Part shown: piece by piece, positions 43,353-54,904 of the stretch
How the letters are laid out: each line of letters opens with the position of its first letter
Position numbering within the stretch: position 1 is the stretch's first letter
Assembly (NCBI GenBank): GCA_905178155.1
Contig: CAJINV010000007.1
Span: forward strand, 1,705,341 to 1,769,340
Reading direction: 5' to 3'
DNA length: 64,000 bases
Source of the DNA: Amoebophrya sp. A120
Taxonomy: Eukaryota; Sar; Dinophyceae; Syndiniales; Amoebophryaceae
Notes under the pieces: model-generated
Told to the model about the DNA's origin: nothing
Database searches by the model: none
What the model saw: the letters and a program-made list of their open reading frames with translations, nothing else
Position numbers and translations under genes: made by a program

Positions 43353-44337
43353 ATGGCCGTGATTGTTCCGAGAAATTTCCGGCTACTAGATGAGCTGGAG
43401 AAAGGGCAGAAAGGCGACTGCGCATCGGGCGTAACCTGGGGTCTGGAAGACCCAGACGATATCACGCTGACCTACTGGAACGGCACCATTTTCGGCCCAC
43501 CAGCGACTGTTTTTGAGAACCGTATTTTATTGCATAGATACTTAAACTTATGGATTCGTAATCGTACTAATACTATTCCTCGTTGATGTAGTAGCGCAAA
43601 AATTGTTCGAGTACGAGACTCAAATAAACTGTCAGCATTGAAGATGTGATCACGAAGTTGCATGACTCGCTTACGCTTGACGAGCATTTGTAGCAGGCGT
43701 GGAGTTATTTGTGATTTGCTTCTGTACGTATTTGCATCAGATCATAAGCAGGGTGAAAGCGGCACTGGCGCTCCTGTATGACAAAAAAAAAAGGAAAATA
43801 AATATCAGGTATCTACTCTCTCTCCGTGGTTTGCGACAAAGATTACCCGGACAAGCCACCAACTATCAAATTCAATACACAAATCAACCTGTCAGTAGCA
43901 GACAAAAACGGGATGTGCAAGGTACAGGTCGATCATGTCGATGATAGTTCTTGTTGAATACAGCGTTGACTTGCAGCAGGGGTCCACCTGTTTGTCTACT
44001 TCTGTATTATGATGCACCATTTTCATATGTGTTTCTGGTTTTTATTACATCAGTTTCTATCGCAGTTCATTTAGACGAGTCCTCGATTCACCCGTATTAA
44101 CGGAAAGAAAAGCAAAGATGAGTCATCAAGTCGCCCTCAATGGGTTGGACATACAAAGATGACGCTGATGATGATGATGATGACCAAAAAAAACAGGAGC
44201 AGTGGCCCATTATTTCCGGTTGGAGAAGAGAATACACGCTGGAGACAATACTATCAAGCCTGCGACAAGAGATGGCTAGCGGGGCAAATCGAAAGTTACC
44301 GCAGCCCCCCGAGGGGACCACTTATCCCGTGAACTAG
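43353..44337 (+). CDS. ubiquitin-conjugating enzyme E2 variant (UEV/Mms2-type)
   Basis: Exons 43353-43521, 43809-43921 and 44131-44337 (489 nt, 162 residues) joined by GT-AG introns. The order of UEV motifs is clear: [66 protein letters not shown] and the C-terminal [18 protein letters not shown]. No Cys occupies the catalytic position, as expected. UEVs pair with Ubc13 to build Lys63-linked ubiquitin chains in DNA-damage tolerance and signalling. An acidic run (DDADDDDDD) is inserted where other family members have a short loop. Confidence 0.93.
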
Positions 44338-45515
44338 ATGCTGGCCACTTTAGTCGACAATCAGCTTCTTCGCCGAAAGATTGAAATACTAGCACACGAC
44401 GAGTGGTTGCAGCTTCATCTCAACAAACGCGCAATTTCAATTTGAATTTGTTGTTGCATTTGCGACCATGGAGGTTTCTGCTTTCCGCCCGGTTCCTCGA
44501 TAGTGAATCATAGACCTCCTCCTATGCCATTCTTTTTACCCCAAGCGAATGCGAAAGCGAAAACTTCCACCGCGACCAAATCAAAAAAATATAACTTCTT
44601 AAGGAGCTGCACGCTGTCTTCGGCGCTCACTCCAGACGTGTCTGTGCGCACGCGAAGCAGGTTGTTTTTTCTGTTCCAAGCTGCAGGCTTGACAATGAAC
44701 TAGAGAAGTTCTTACAAGCACAAAATGAGTATCAAGATGATGATCGACGAAAAATGTTCGAGGGGACGAACGAAATTGATCCTGTGTGTGAGATCTTCAC
44801 GTTCAAACAACAGAAACCGAAAGTTTTATGTTGATCAGGTGAGAACGGCGTGCCCATAGGTCGGCTCTGGCGTCCTGTCTCAGACTAATTTAAGCGATTT
44901 GTTGCAAAGTCGACGAAAAAGGTACTATTCAAATCAAATTTCGAGTGCTTTTGCCGCGGTGATCACCAAGTGGAACCTCATTTTCCTGATTAAGTAAATG
45001 TTTACATGTCCTCAAGTAATGAGAAGCGATGTAGTAGAAAGAAAGATTAATACATGTTGATTACTTGTTGCTAATATTTCGACAAGGTACCTATTGGGTG
45101 ACACAAAAATCGCAGTACGCTGCTGCTAGCTACTGATACTGTACTCTATTTTATTCCTAAATTTAAGAGAGAAGATAAGGATGAGAGAGAAGATAATGAT
45201 GGATGAGCGAGAGTGCGAGAAGAGAGGATGATGAGGAAGACGCGAAGATGACAGAAATACGAGATGAAGAAAGGATGATGATATGGAAGGCGAGACGAGA
45301 GAGAGAGAGAGATGAAGATGAAAGATGAACGAAGAGGAGGGATGAAAATTTTGTAAAATTTAAATTTTTATCGAGATTTGTGATTACGTTCTTTTACTAT
45401 TTTCATTGATCGTCTCGCTTTCGGCAATTAAAATTATATCAATCTAGATACGTTTTTCGCCTTTATCTCTCTCAACTCACAAACAGTTTGCAAGCTGCAC
45501 CAACAAGAAAACAGA
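44338..45515. other. intergenic, no gene seen
   Basis: Contains a purine-rich stretch at about 45166-45352 but no recognisable exon. Confidence 0.5.
45166..45352 (+). repeat. GA-rich purine tract
   Basis: About 185 nt composed almost entirely of G and A on the + strand (repeats such as GAGAGAAGATAAGGATGA), about 160 bp before the next ATG. Confidence 0.9.
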
Positions 45516-47355
45516 ATGATGTCATCTGCTTTTTGTTTTTCGAACAAAAACGCACGGTTGTTGTTTGTCTTCAAAGTGCTTCTGTGCACCACTATCAACC
45601 GGAAGTTGATGCATTGCGCTGCTTTTGCAGCGTCGCCGGGGTCGGGGAGTACTGGTGCCGCGTCACACGACTTTCACGTTGAGGATAAAGACGGCAGTCG
45701 CTCTTCACAGACTGCGCCGAGAAATACACTCCACTCCAATACCGGCGACGAGGAGATGTTGCCACTGCCAGGAACCGCGCTCCCGCACGAAACCTGGGAA
45801 AAGATCCATTCGTTCTTGTCCCCAACTGAGGCGACGGAGCGTGAGTTTGAGTGGATGGAGCACTACCAACGAGATGAAGACAGTATGGAGGTCTTCCTGA
45901 GAGAGGACCAGAAACGCACTGTATCCAATTTGGTCAAGTATCTCGAGAAGCTGAAAGCGGACAGCCTCGCCAAAGTTGCGGACAGCGCGGGGGACAGGTT
46001 GTTGATAAGTAGGGTGGTCCGCGACGCTGTGTTAAAATTTCTGCAGCGAAAAACACGACTGGGCCCGGAAATCGACCTTGACGATTCGGGCTTTGCGGGT
46101 GCAAGTAAGTACGCGCGCGGCTTGGGAGTGAAGAAGCAGAAGGCGAATATCAAGGGCACGATGAGCAAAACCGAGTATGTACGGGAGTGGCGCAAACAGG
46201 TTGAGGTTACGTCGTACCACGATAACTTTATAGCAGGGGGCCGCACGTTCATCTGTCGGGCAGAACTAGAACGGGAGGACTTGATGCTGAACGATAGGCT
46301 CGCGCTCACTGTGAATCGGTATAATCGGCAAGTTGGAATTGATTTTGAGGAACGCGATGAACATAAGATTAAGATTAAGAAGAGATGGCTTGGAACCCTG
46401 ATGCAGCACTGGTTGTCAACATCAAAAGTAGTCGCGAATGAAATTGAGAATAAAACCGGGACATCGAGCGCAGCCGAAGCGATACGCCTCGACGAAGACC
46501 ACGACGAGCAGGGAGTATTACCAGGATTGTACACTGTAACGTCGAAAGCAACAGCGCGTGTTGAACACCTTAGGTCAACAAGGGAACGCGGCTTTGACGA
46601 AGAAGTAGCGCGAAAGAAGAAGCTAAAGGGGTACTGCCCTCGCGTTTTTGCACATGCCTCGGTTTTGGAGGATGAGCCTGCACCGGATGAAGATCGGTTG
46701 GAACTAGAAGAAGAAGAGGTGGGTGATCGGAGTCGCATAATTGTATGGCCGAAGGGAAGTGCCACAGGTAGGCTGCGTCAACAAGTCAACACAGTCAAGT
46801 TCAGGTATACCACGAACTTCGAGCCCCTGGAGGAACTTCTGAGTGACGAGCGCGTGGGAGCTCGAATCGAACAAGCAATTTTGAACACCAGCCTGTTGCT
46901 GTTCCCGAAGATCAACTCACAAGCAGATTACTTTTTGGTGAAGTTTTTGGTCTTGGAATCGCCTACAGTCTTCACATTGCTTATGAAAGCGTCAGGTTGG
47001 TGGAAATCCTCAGAGTGGAACTAAATGAAAGCTGTCATCATGCTGCAAAAAATCGGGGCAACAGATTTAAATGCGTGCCCTCCCGCCTGTCATGCTAGTC
47101 AACATCTTGTTATTCTGGACCAGGACCACGTCAGCCAGGACTACAACACGAATCGGCCTCCCTTGCTCTCGCCGCAGTTCACGCATTTCTTGTGATGTAG
47201 CCCTAGCGCTTCTTGCATCTATAGCTTCCCTTTTGCATTATTTCCAATCTGACGCGTCCATATTGCTTCGCTGTGAGTTTACCATGGAGTGGCCTCCCTC
47301 GTCGGACTGCAGGTTCAAGATATGCCAGGCAGCTCGATACACCGACCTACGGTAG
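45516..47355 (+). CDS. hypothetical protein, putatively secreted or membrane-anchored, paralogue 1
   Basis: I do not recognise the family. Exons 45516-46981 and 47268-47355 (1554 nt, 517 residues) flank one introner. The N-terminus has a hydrophobic stretch (LLFVFKVLLCTT) preceded by Lys/Arg, like a signal peptide or anchor. Regions shared with the gene at 48590 include WEKIHSFLS, DQKRTVSNLVKYLEKLKADSLA, KFLQRKTRLGPE, YCPRVF, FLVLESPTVFT and the C-terminal DCRFKIC. The middle is charged. Ending the protein at the first stop in the introner would lose the conserved C-terminal DCRFKIC. Confidence 0.8.
46982..47262 (+). mobile_element. introner with a distinct TIR (family E)
   Basis: This 281-bp element has left end TATGAAAGCGTCAGGTTGG, and a right end whose complement is TATGGACGCGTCAGATTGG. 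The TSD is TTGCT (46977-46981 and 47263-47267), perfect. Excision joins SPTVFTLL to RCEFTMEW, leading into DCRFKIC as in the paralogue, which has no intron here. Confidence 0.88.
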
Positions 47356-48589
47356 ACCCGTGGCCACGTCGCTTGAAGACGACCAATCAATGGCGCGGCA
47401 TCTTCCACCGGCTTCGGGCTCTTTGACGCTTTCAGCACATGACTGATGATCCGCGTTTGTGAACTGTTCCAGTTTATCTTTTACGTGTTGTTTTTATTGG
47501 CTTGTTGCGCATGATAGTTTGAGGACGTAGAAGGACTTCTAAGACGAGTGGCACCTTATAGCGTTCGCATCCGATTATGTGTATAATCAGATAGTGCAGC
47601 AAGTAAGGAAGCTTCGGACTCTAAGTAACTTCGCCGACAGACCACGAACAATCAATATTCAAATGATTATACCCACTTTTTCGAAGTATCTTTAGGGTTC
47701 GACAGGGCTGGAAGTCGAGCTCGAGCATCTTGATAATTTTCAACATGCTCGCAACACGCACGTCGCGCGTCGTTTGTGTATGTGCGTTTGCTAATCATGC
47801 CTGGCATCGAAAAACAGAAAGCTGCGCGCGTAAGCATCTTTTGTGTAACATCTGAACGCCATAATTCAACTTCAAAGCTCTACTTAGCGAAGTGAGTTAC
47901 ATCATAAGTAGCGCAATAAACTTTGAGATTGAGTATGATGCAACAGCAGTTGGCCCGTCACACACATTTATTCCTGATTTTTCTCAGCGCACGGATTACT
48001 TACTTAATTTGACGATCGATGTTGGTCGCAATTTATGAAGGGGATCTAATGCTGCGATCGATGAGTCCACCAGCACATAAGAGTAGATGGGATCGTGTAC
48101 GTGTTTGTTTGCCCCGTTCTTGATCCGGATGTTGGAACGTACAAGAGGTACACATACACTTCTGCAGGAGTTGTAGCATGGTAATGAGATGAACAACTAC
48201 TTCAACATCAAGTAGAACCGCTGCTCGCTCGTGGTTCCCTAAACAGATCAAGATCAAGGAAGCGTATTGATGCGATGATCAGAAGCGCGCTCTTTCTACT
48301 TGTGATGAGCACGCCGCGCTGTACTTACGATGATGTCCGATCCCGATGAGCACAATTGTAGGATCTTCCATTTGAGCGTCGTTTCGGAATCAAGTGCCAC
48401 TATTTCGTAGTTCCCCGCCCGCAAGCGATTATCATTATTATCGCTTAATTACAGGGTTAGTAAAAGTGTCTCCACGACTCTTCCCGAGTCAGAGATTACG
48501 ATTACGTTTGCGCAAACAAAAAATTGACGTCAACCAGTGTATTATCTTGATCTTCTTACTTGAGTTAAATCAGGAGAATCAGCCCGAAA
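47356..48589. other. intergenic, no gene seen
   Basis: No recognisable coding exon between the two paralogues. Confidence 0.5.
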
Positions 48590-51159
48590 ATGATATCATC
48601 CCCTTGCATGAGAGTCTGGTTGTTGATGCCCGTCTTCAAATGTGGCGCTCTCCTGTCCGCGACGATCACACAGCATGGGGTTAATGTTTTTGCAGCTGCC
48701 TCCCACCTTCCAGGAGCCACGAAATCCATGGCAAATCATGACGAGTGTCTCCTGGATCATGGTGATTCTGGTTTCATGTCATCAGAGGACGTGCAGGAAG
48801 ACATTTCTTCGCCTTCGCAGGCGTCTGGTCGTCCGGCCAGTCAGGACGTGCCAGAGGACCTCCCACCTGCTCGCCCTCTGGTGGACGAGAACTGGGAACA
48901 GATTCACTCCTTCTTGTCGCAACCCGCGGATTTTTCGAAAGAGGACCAGGAACGGACCGTCGCTAACGTGGCGAAGTACTTGGCGAAGCTCAAAGCTGAC
49001 ACACTGGCCGAGGTCCTTGAAGATGCTGCGGCCAAAAATGCTAGTCGTCCTCCCTCCGACCGCCGGGCCGAGGCGGATCAATTACTAGGCACGGCCATTC
49101 GAAACACCGTGCGGAATTTTTTGCTGCGGAAAACGCGCCTGGGACCGGAAAACTTCGCCGGAACAACAACAAGTGACGGCCTTGCGGGCGCGAATAAGAA
49201 TATGTTCATGCACAGCTTTATCGATCGAAAATTGGTGTCTGAGCCGCCGGAGAACAGCATTTTAGTGGGGCTTGTAGGTTGTATTGCTTGATGTCTAGTA
49301 TGATTCCGATTTCCGTACTAGCTGCACGTTGGAAGGGGTGTATTGCATTAACGGCTAATACATTTGGAAATGTGTCAACATATAAATATGATCCACCGTC
49401 ACCAAGAATTCAACCGATTCAGCAACCTCACAAGAAGAAATTTTCCTTCGAGCGAGACACGTTTGCGATTGGATTCGCCTGACCCAGAAGCAGTATCTGA
49501 AGGATTGGTACAAAAAGGTGTTCCCGAAAAGGAAAGACACGAGTCAGGACGACATGTGCGGTTGGTACGAAGAATACTCCTGGACGCCAAACCTGATCAG
49601 CAGGGACGAACGCGAGCACCGGCCGTTGGTATTCAAGAAAAAAACACCATCACAATCACTCTTGCACATTTACATTTTTGCATATACGAAAATTTTTGAT
49701 GTCATGCGCAAAAATGCATCACATTCAAGAGTTACTGGTGGTTTCCCTTTGTGTTTTTGAAATACAGGAAAAATTTGTCTTGCGAGAGAAATTTCTGATG
49801 CAAAACCTCCTAAATGTGATTTTTGTGATGGTGTTTTTTTCTTGGATAGTTGGCGTCCGGGTTGTACAGGTGTTCGGGGGAGAGCCTTGAAAGCATCAAG
49901 AAGATCACGATCCGAAAAGGCAACCGCTTCGATTCCATGCAGCAATGGCTTTCCGTCGACAGCCTGACCACGCCCTGGTTCGAAGCCACCAGCACAAGTG
50001 AAGGTGTCGCCACGACGTCGTCCGGCGGGGGGACTGATAGCGGTAGTACTAGTTCTAATTCCGCGAGAGCATTTACATCATCAGCTAGTGGTAGTGGCGG
50101 AAGAAATTATAACGAACGCGCGGGGACGATGTATCCAAACAATTTGTTTGGACACAAAGAATTTCCATACGCGGGCGAGACCACCGCCCCCGTGGCGGCG
50201 GTGGCCTTTGGCTTTGAGTCTGGGGATATTGGGAGCCACGCGCCTTGGCACGAGCAAGGACCTGAAGCACGGGCTCGCTTTGTCGAACACGTAGTGCAGA
50301 ACGACATATCGCAAGAAAAAACAATAGTTTCCCTGTGATGTTGCACTTGTTGTGATGTTGCAGAGAATGCATGGCGATGACAGAAGCGTTATCTACACAT
50401 GCAATGCAGTGCCAGTATGTTCGTAGGTGTATTTCCCCTTAGGAAGTTCGCATGCAGCTTTTTTTTGTAATGTAAAGCAACAGCTGCAAAAATAAGAATA
50501 AAGTACGAAACAAACGTGTTGGTGTTGCACAGGGAAGCTACACTTTTTTTGTTTCGATACGACAATCCATCGAGTTACTATCCCCGTGTTTTTTTGGAAA
50601 GGAAGTTGACGAGCGAATCCGCTCAAGATTTTTTTTCTATATCGCAGAGAAAAGAGCACAAACTAGTTAAGAACTGCCGCCATCTAGTAGACTGGGGCTA
50701 GTATGGAGGCTATGCACAAACGGGAACCACGGTTATTTTAGGTCATGCAAGAGTTATTTATTAAGTAAAAGCACATGCAAATGAGTGCCATTCATTACAA
50801 CAAGTCAAATATTATTCCCGACAGTTCTCCGCTCATTTGATTCTGTTGCATACCGTGCGCCCCTTGCCCCGAACGAAGACCGGCTTCGTTTCCAATACAA
50901 AAGTGGTGGAGAGTGGGACTTTGACCCAGCCGGGTATACCACTGACTTCGATCCAAGTGGCGTGTTCTTCGCCGACAAGTTTCGCACGCGTGGGCCTTGG
51001 GACGCAATGTGGCCGAGGAGCGTGTGGAAATTTCTGATCCTGGAATCGCCTACGGTCTTCACGATGTTGCACTGCGAGACGAGCCGTAATTGGGATTGCC
51101 GGTTTCGGATCTGCGAACGAGTAAACGAAGCAGTGTACCTCGCTGAACCTCTAAGCTGA
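48590..51159 (+). CDS. hypothetical protein, putatively secreted or membrane-anchored, paralogue 2
   Basis: Paralogue of the 45516 gene; same-strand neighbour. Exons 48590-49277, 49423-49629, 49854-50306, 50565-50639 and 50858-51159 sum to 1725 nt (574 residues). The first intron is GT-AG, the other three are introners. The N-terminus MRVWLLMPVFKCGALLSATI (after MISSPC) looks like a signal peptide. Conserved blocks with the paralogue: ENWEQIHSFLS, EDQERTVANVAKYLAKLKAD, RNFLLRKTRLGPE, YYPRVF, APNEDRL, FLILESPTVFTML, DCRFRIC. A Ser/Gly-rich insert lies in the middle. The function is unknown. The last introner boundary is the least certain part. Confidence 0.75.
49630..49848 (+). mobile_element. 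introner, family D
   Basis: This 219-bp element has left end TATTCAAGAAAAAAACACC, and a right end the inverse of TATCCAAGAAAAAAACACC; the match extends through ATCACA. The TSD is GTTGG (49625-49629 and 49849-49853), perfect. Excision joins REHRPL to ASGLYRC in frame. Confidence 0.92.
50307..50559 (+). mobile_element. introner, family D
   Basis: This 253-bp element has left end TATCGCAAGAAAAAACA, right end the inverse of TATCGAAACAAAAAAAGTG, and an inner inverted pair CTTCCCTGTG/GTTTCCCTGTG. The TSD is CGACA (50302-50306 and 50560-50564), perfect. Excision joins EHVVQND to NPSSYYPRVF, aligned with the paralogue's YCPRVF. Confidence 0.9.
50640..50852. mobile_element. probable degenerate introner, family D-like
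   Basis: The intron between SAQDFFS and PLAPNEDRL starts TATCGCAGAGAAAAGAGC and ends with a loose inverse (GCTCATTTGATTCTGTTGCATA-like). The flanking 5-mers do not match. The frame is restored by removing the element plus 5 bp, and the paralogue is continuous here. Confidence 0.5.
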
Positions 51160-52487
51160 ACCTGGAGAATAAGAGAACGCGGTCGGGTACCTCTAAGTAC
51201 TTACCTGCGCCGGATAGTTTCGTCGACTGATATTCCAGTGGAGTTGTAGCAGATAGTCTCGCGGCTGTCGCTCGCACTCCCACGATTTGAGTGTCATGCT
51301 TTGATCATTTATACAAATTTTATCCCCTGCAACTACAAGTGCAGCAACCTTTTTCGAGCATGATGAGTGCAGTGTCAATTATGTTCTGACTTCTGCGTAC
51401 TGTAAGCAATCAAAAATCAGTCTTTCATGTAGTGGCAGACCAGCAAAACAGTGCACGGTGCTGGCCCTGTTGCCACAGTTCTTGCCATTGTGACAATACA
51501 ATGAGGCGCCGGCCGCGTCGCTTACATAACTAAGAAACTAAACTTTTAAACATTTCGTTTCCTCGGCAAACACTCTCGTGTCTACTCAGCGGCACAGACC
51601 ACAGCTGTAAAGTTCTTGTCGACGAATAGCTGATAGATGAACAAGGATCACTCAGACGAGACGACCGCGGTATCAAATGAACTCTCAGATGAACAGTGCG
51701 AGATGACATCATGGAAACAAGACGAAGCACCTTATTTGTAGCATGATAAAATGAAATTCAGAAAGTGATGAACCACAACAGCATCATCAAGATGCTTTTT
51801 CTTCCCCCAGATAGATCATGAAAGCGTGGAGGTGTGAAGATGATCTAAAGCTCGCTCTTTGATTACTGGTAGGTCAACATGGTATTTTGATTTTCTTTTT
51901 ATTGACGTGAAGCGATGCTGATGCAGAAGCAGATCTTACTCCTGTATCGCCCTAAAGGAGATTTTGTTGCGAGTGCTGAGCAACAGCATAACCATAAATG
52001 GATGTGGATTGGCGAGATTTCGTGAAGATCAGATGAGTATTCGAAGCCTGCAGTGAAAAAGAAAAGCTGGCGACAAGAATAAAGTAGTCGGAGTCTACTT
52101 GTTGCCGCACTTCTTCCACTGCGACGGCAATACTAGTAAGTTACTGGAAGGAAGTGTAGCTGTAAGTTTTGAGACGGCCGTTTGACAAAGGCGTGCCGCT
52201 GCTGCTCCATTCGCGATCTTTTGAAATAAAAGTCTGAGCTACCTTTCCGCTTATCATTAGATATGTCTATGTGGTTATCCTTGAATTGCTCTTTCATCTG
52301 CAGCGACCACTACAGCGACCACTCGAAGATTCTGATTTCTCTATTTGTACTTCTATCCCGCACTTCTTCCTCGTTCCAGTTTTCAGATTCAGTCAGTTCA
52401 ATTTGCCCTCTTGTTTCACCTTTACGACCACAGTTTCTTAACTTCATTTTTTAGTCATTTGAAATTGAAATTGAACCAAGAACGAGC
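51160..52487. other. intergenic, no gene seen
   Basis: AT-rich, no recognisable exon. Confidence 0.5.
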
Positions 52488-54458
52488 ATGATGTTGACGC
52501 AAGACCCGCCACAGCAACCGCAAGATGAAGCAGGGAGCATGGCTGGCCCCACGACCTCCTTTGTCGACCCGAACCACCACGCCGATGCGCCCACCGCCGC
52601 CCTCGCTTGGTGCTTGGAAGTCCGACCGGACATGCAGAAAGCGTCGCTGCACGTCCAACTCCCTTCGGAAAGCCGGTTTCAGGACGCCCGGATACGCGTG
52701 CGGGGGCCAGGGCAGCAATTATACAACCATAACCAACAGGGAGACGTTCCGGCAACATCACCAGGATCATCAACCGATGAGGACGTCGGAGAAAGTCATC
52801 GCTTCGGAATTCATCATCTTCGACGGGGTCGTGACCCTTCTACCTATCACGATAAAAACACCTACCTCGACCTGGTTGTGATCCTGAAAAAGAAACGACC
52901 CCCAGTGGCAGCAGGAACCTTGTCCCAGTTTATTCATCCCGTGGACGACCGCACTGATTTTGAACTCGAAGTAGAAAAGACGGTGAGCATACTGCTGCAT
53001 GGGGAGGAAAATTGTACTGAGAATGTTCGTGTTGTTGAACCAGCAACAACATTATTACCCGCGTCCTCTCCGGACTCCTCCTTTTTTGACTTATTTTCGA
53101 AATACCAAAATCTCCAACTGATTTCGGTCGACGCGAGGTCCGCGCTCCGGAAAACCGACAAGTTCCTCACCTTGCAGTTTTCCTTTGGCCGTGACGCGGT
53201 GTTCTACGAGGACGAAGACTTCATCCTCTGCAGCCCGGCGACGGACGAGAAAATCGGGAATCTGCGGTGCCGAGAGTGCATGGCGATGCTGCTGCCCGGG
53301 AAGACATCGGATCGGGAAATCGAGGGTTACGGACTCCCCTCCGCACTGTGGACCAGTTTTTCCGACTGCGTCGCGTGCGAAGAGTGCATTCCCTTCCGCA
53401 CCGCGAAGATTCCGGCGCAGGCGGGCCGGGTGTACTGGAGCAAACTGTCCGGGTTGGCGCACGTGGACGATTTGTGCCTGCCGGACAACCTGGACGTCCG
53501 GACGGGGAAGTGCAACAGCTGCGGCACCGTGGTCGCCGACCCCGTGGACGGGAACAAGGGCATTCAACTGCTCAAGCACAAAATCTTCCTGCTACCCTTC
53601 GAGTGTGATGAGGATAAAGAGACAGTAAGCTCTGCCTTGTTGAACGATCACGATGGGCCGTCACAGTCATCCTCATCCCATTCTATGTTGTCAAGTCGAA
53701 ACTTATTTGCTGCGAACACCGACGAGGCGTGCGTCGGCTTGGTTTTGCGCGACGCGTTAGAGGTGGACACGAATCGCCGCTTTCGCTTGGTGTACGTTCC
53801 GCCGGAACAGAAGGTGCATGACGCAGCTGCACCAGATTTCATGATGACCAGTATGGTGGATGAAAGTCCGGCGAGCTCGCTAGGATCTACTTCGACGACT
53901 ATGGATGTGACGATGTTGGATGGAGGAGCGAGTCGTGAAGAAATCGTCAATTATGGGAACTCGATTGACAGCACCGACACAGAAGCTGCTGCTGTTCGTG
54001 GTGACGACTTCGAGGATCATAAGGTAACGACATCAACGAGACCGATCTTGGTGAACGTGATTGCGAAGCGGGTGAAGGTTCTAGTGCCATGCCCTGCCAG
54101 TGAGAAAGAAGAAAGCGCATCAACAACAAACTCACAGGAGTTACAACGCGCGGAAGAGTTGAGGAGGCAACGAAACGACATACGGGACCACATGCAGGTG
54201 TGGTATCGGGAGGAAGATGAACAAGAAGTAGTAGGAAAAGGGCAATATGCGGACGCGAGGATAATATCAAGTCAAGGTGTCGAAGCACCACAACATCTAC
54301 AATCTTCACCACCGCTGGCTTCCCGGACCATCACCATTCGCGATCTCGCGGTATTTCGCAAAGTGCGGGAGTATCTGAACAGCTCTGCGAAGTGGATGCC
54401 GCAAGACGAAGCGGAAAAATGGACCTCCGGGTATTTGCCACTGCCGCCACCGGAGTAG
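52488..54458 (+). CDS. UBE3D-like (HECT-like, E2-binding) protein
   Basis: Intronless 656-residue protein. The core (about residues 250-365) has a Cys pair LRCRECMAMLLP (about 258), then LPSALWTSFSDCVACEEC (about 282), and KCNSCGTVVAD (about 340). This spacing and the LPS-x-W-x(5)-C motif match the UBE3D / UBE2C-binding family (HECT_2), which has been described as an E3-like factor acting with E2 enzymes. The assignment rests on these motifs only. N- and C-terminal regions are low complexity or acidic. The second codon is also ATG. It may act with ubiquitin factors such as the E2 variant at 43353, but no sequence evidence links them. Confidence 0.65.
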   Translation: MMLTQDPPQQPQDEAGSMAGPTTSFVDPNHHADAPTAALAWCLEVRPDMQKASLHVQLPSESRFQDARIRVRGPGQQLYNHNQQGDVPATSPGSSTDEDVGESHRFGIHHLRRGRDPSTYHDKNTYLDLVVILKKKRPPVAAGTLSQFIHPVDDRTDFELEVEKTVSILLHGEENCTENVRVVEPATTLLPASSPDSSFFDLFSKYQNLQLISVDARSALRKTDKFLTLQFSFGRDAVFYEDEDFILCSPATDEKIGNLRCRECMAMLLPGKTSDREIEGYGLPSALWTSFSDCVACEECIPFRTAKIPAQAGRVYWSKLSGLAHVDDLCLPDNLDVRTGKCNSCGTVVADPVDGNKGIQLLKHKIFLLPFECDEDKETVSSALLNDHDGPSQSSSSHSMLSSRNLFAANTDEACVGLVLRDALEVDTNRRFRLVYVPPEQKVHDAAAPDFMMTSMVDESPASSLGSTSTTMDVTMLDGGASREEIVNYGNSIDSTDTEAAAVRGDDFEDHKVTTSTRPILVNVIAKRVKVLVPCPASEKEESASTTNSQELQRAEELRRQRNDIRDHMQVWYREEDEQEVVGKGQYADARIISSQGVEAPQHLQSSPPLASRTITIRDLAVFRKVREYLNSSAKWMPQDEAEKWTSGYLPLPPPE

Positions 54459-54904
54459 CAGAGGAAAGGTTTATTTTGTGGAGAAGATGCTTATGCTTTT
54501 GTGGATCATGTGTGTGATTGGTGCTTTCTGAGGCGACAGCGAGGACAGCCAAACGCCTGGAACTGGAACTATTTGAAGTAGTCTGTCTCTACTTTTTCGA
54601 GGCTTCCGATTAGAAAGAATGAGAAGACCTTGCTCACAAGCAAGTTTCATCGCGGCCGACGGCTGCTTTGCTTTTTTGAACCAGTGGAGATAACCAGCAA
54701 AGCTACGTGAGGGAGCAGGCGCAGACGGACCCATCAGAATGAATTTTAAAAAACAAAACCAACGCAAGAGCGTCGTGGATTAAAAAAGCGGAGGCGTCGC
54801 GCGAGCCCCCATCATCAAGGCACGTAGCTAGCGTTAAGTGGGTTCGGGTAGTCTGCATTCTATGAATATGATCTGATGCCTTTTCATGCGCATCGATCTC
54901 CAAA
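54459..54904. other. intergenic, no gene seen
   Basis: Normal composition, no recognisable exon. Confidence 0.5.

Noticed and set aside
48590-51159. Paralogue 2 as a cluster of small separate genes or a decayed copy
   Set aside because: Perfect TSDs at two introners and conserved blocks in order fit one spliced gene; the last junction remains uncertain.
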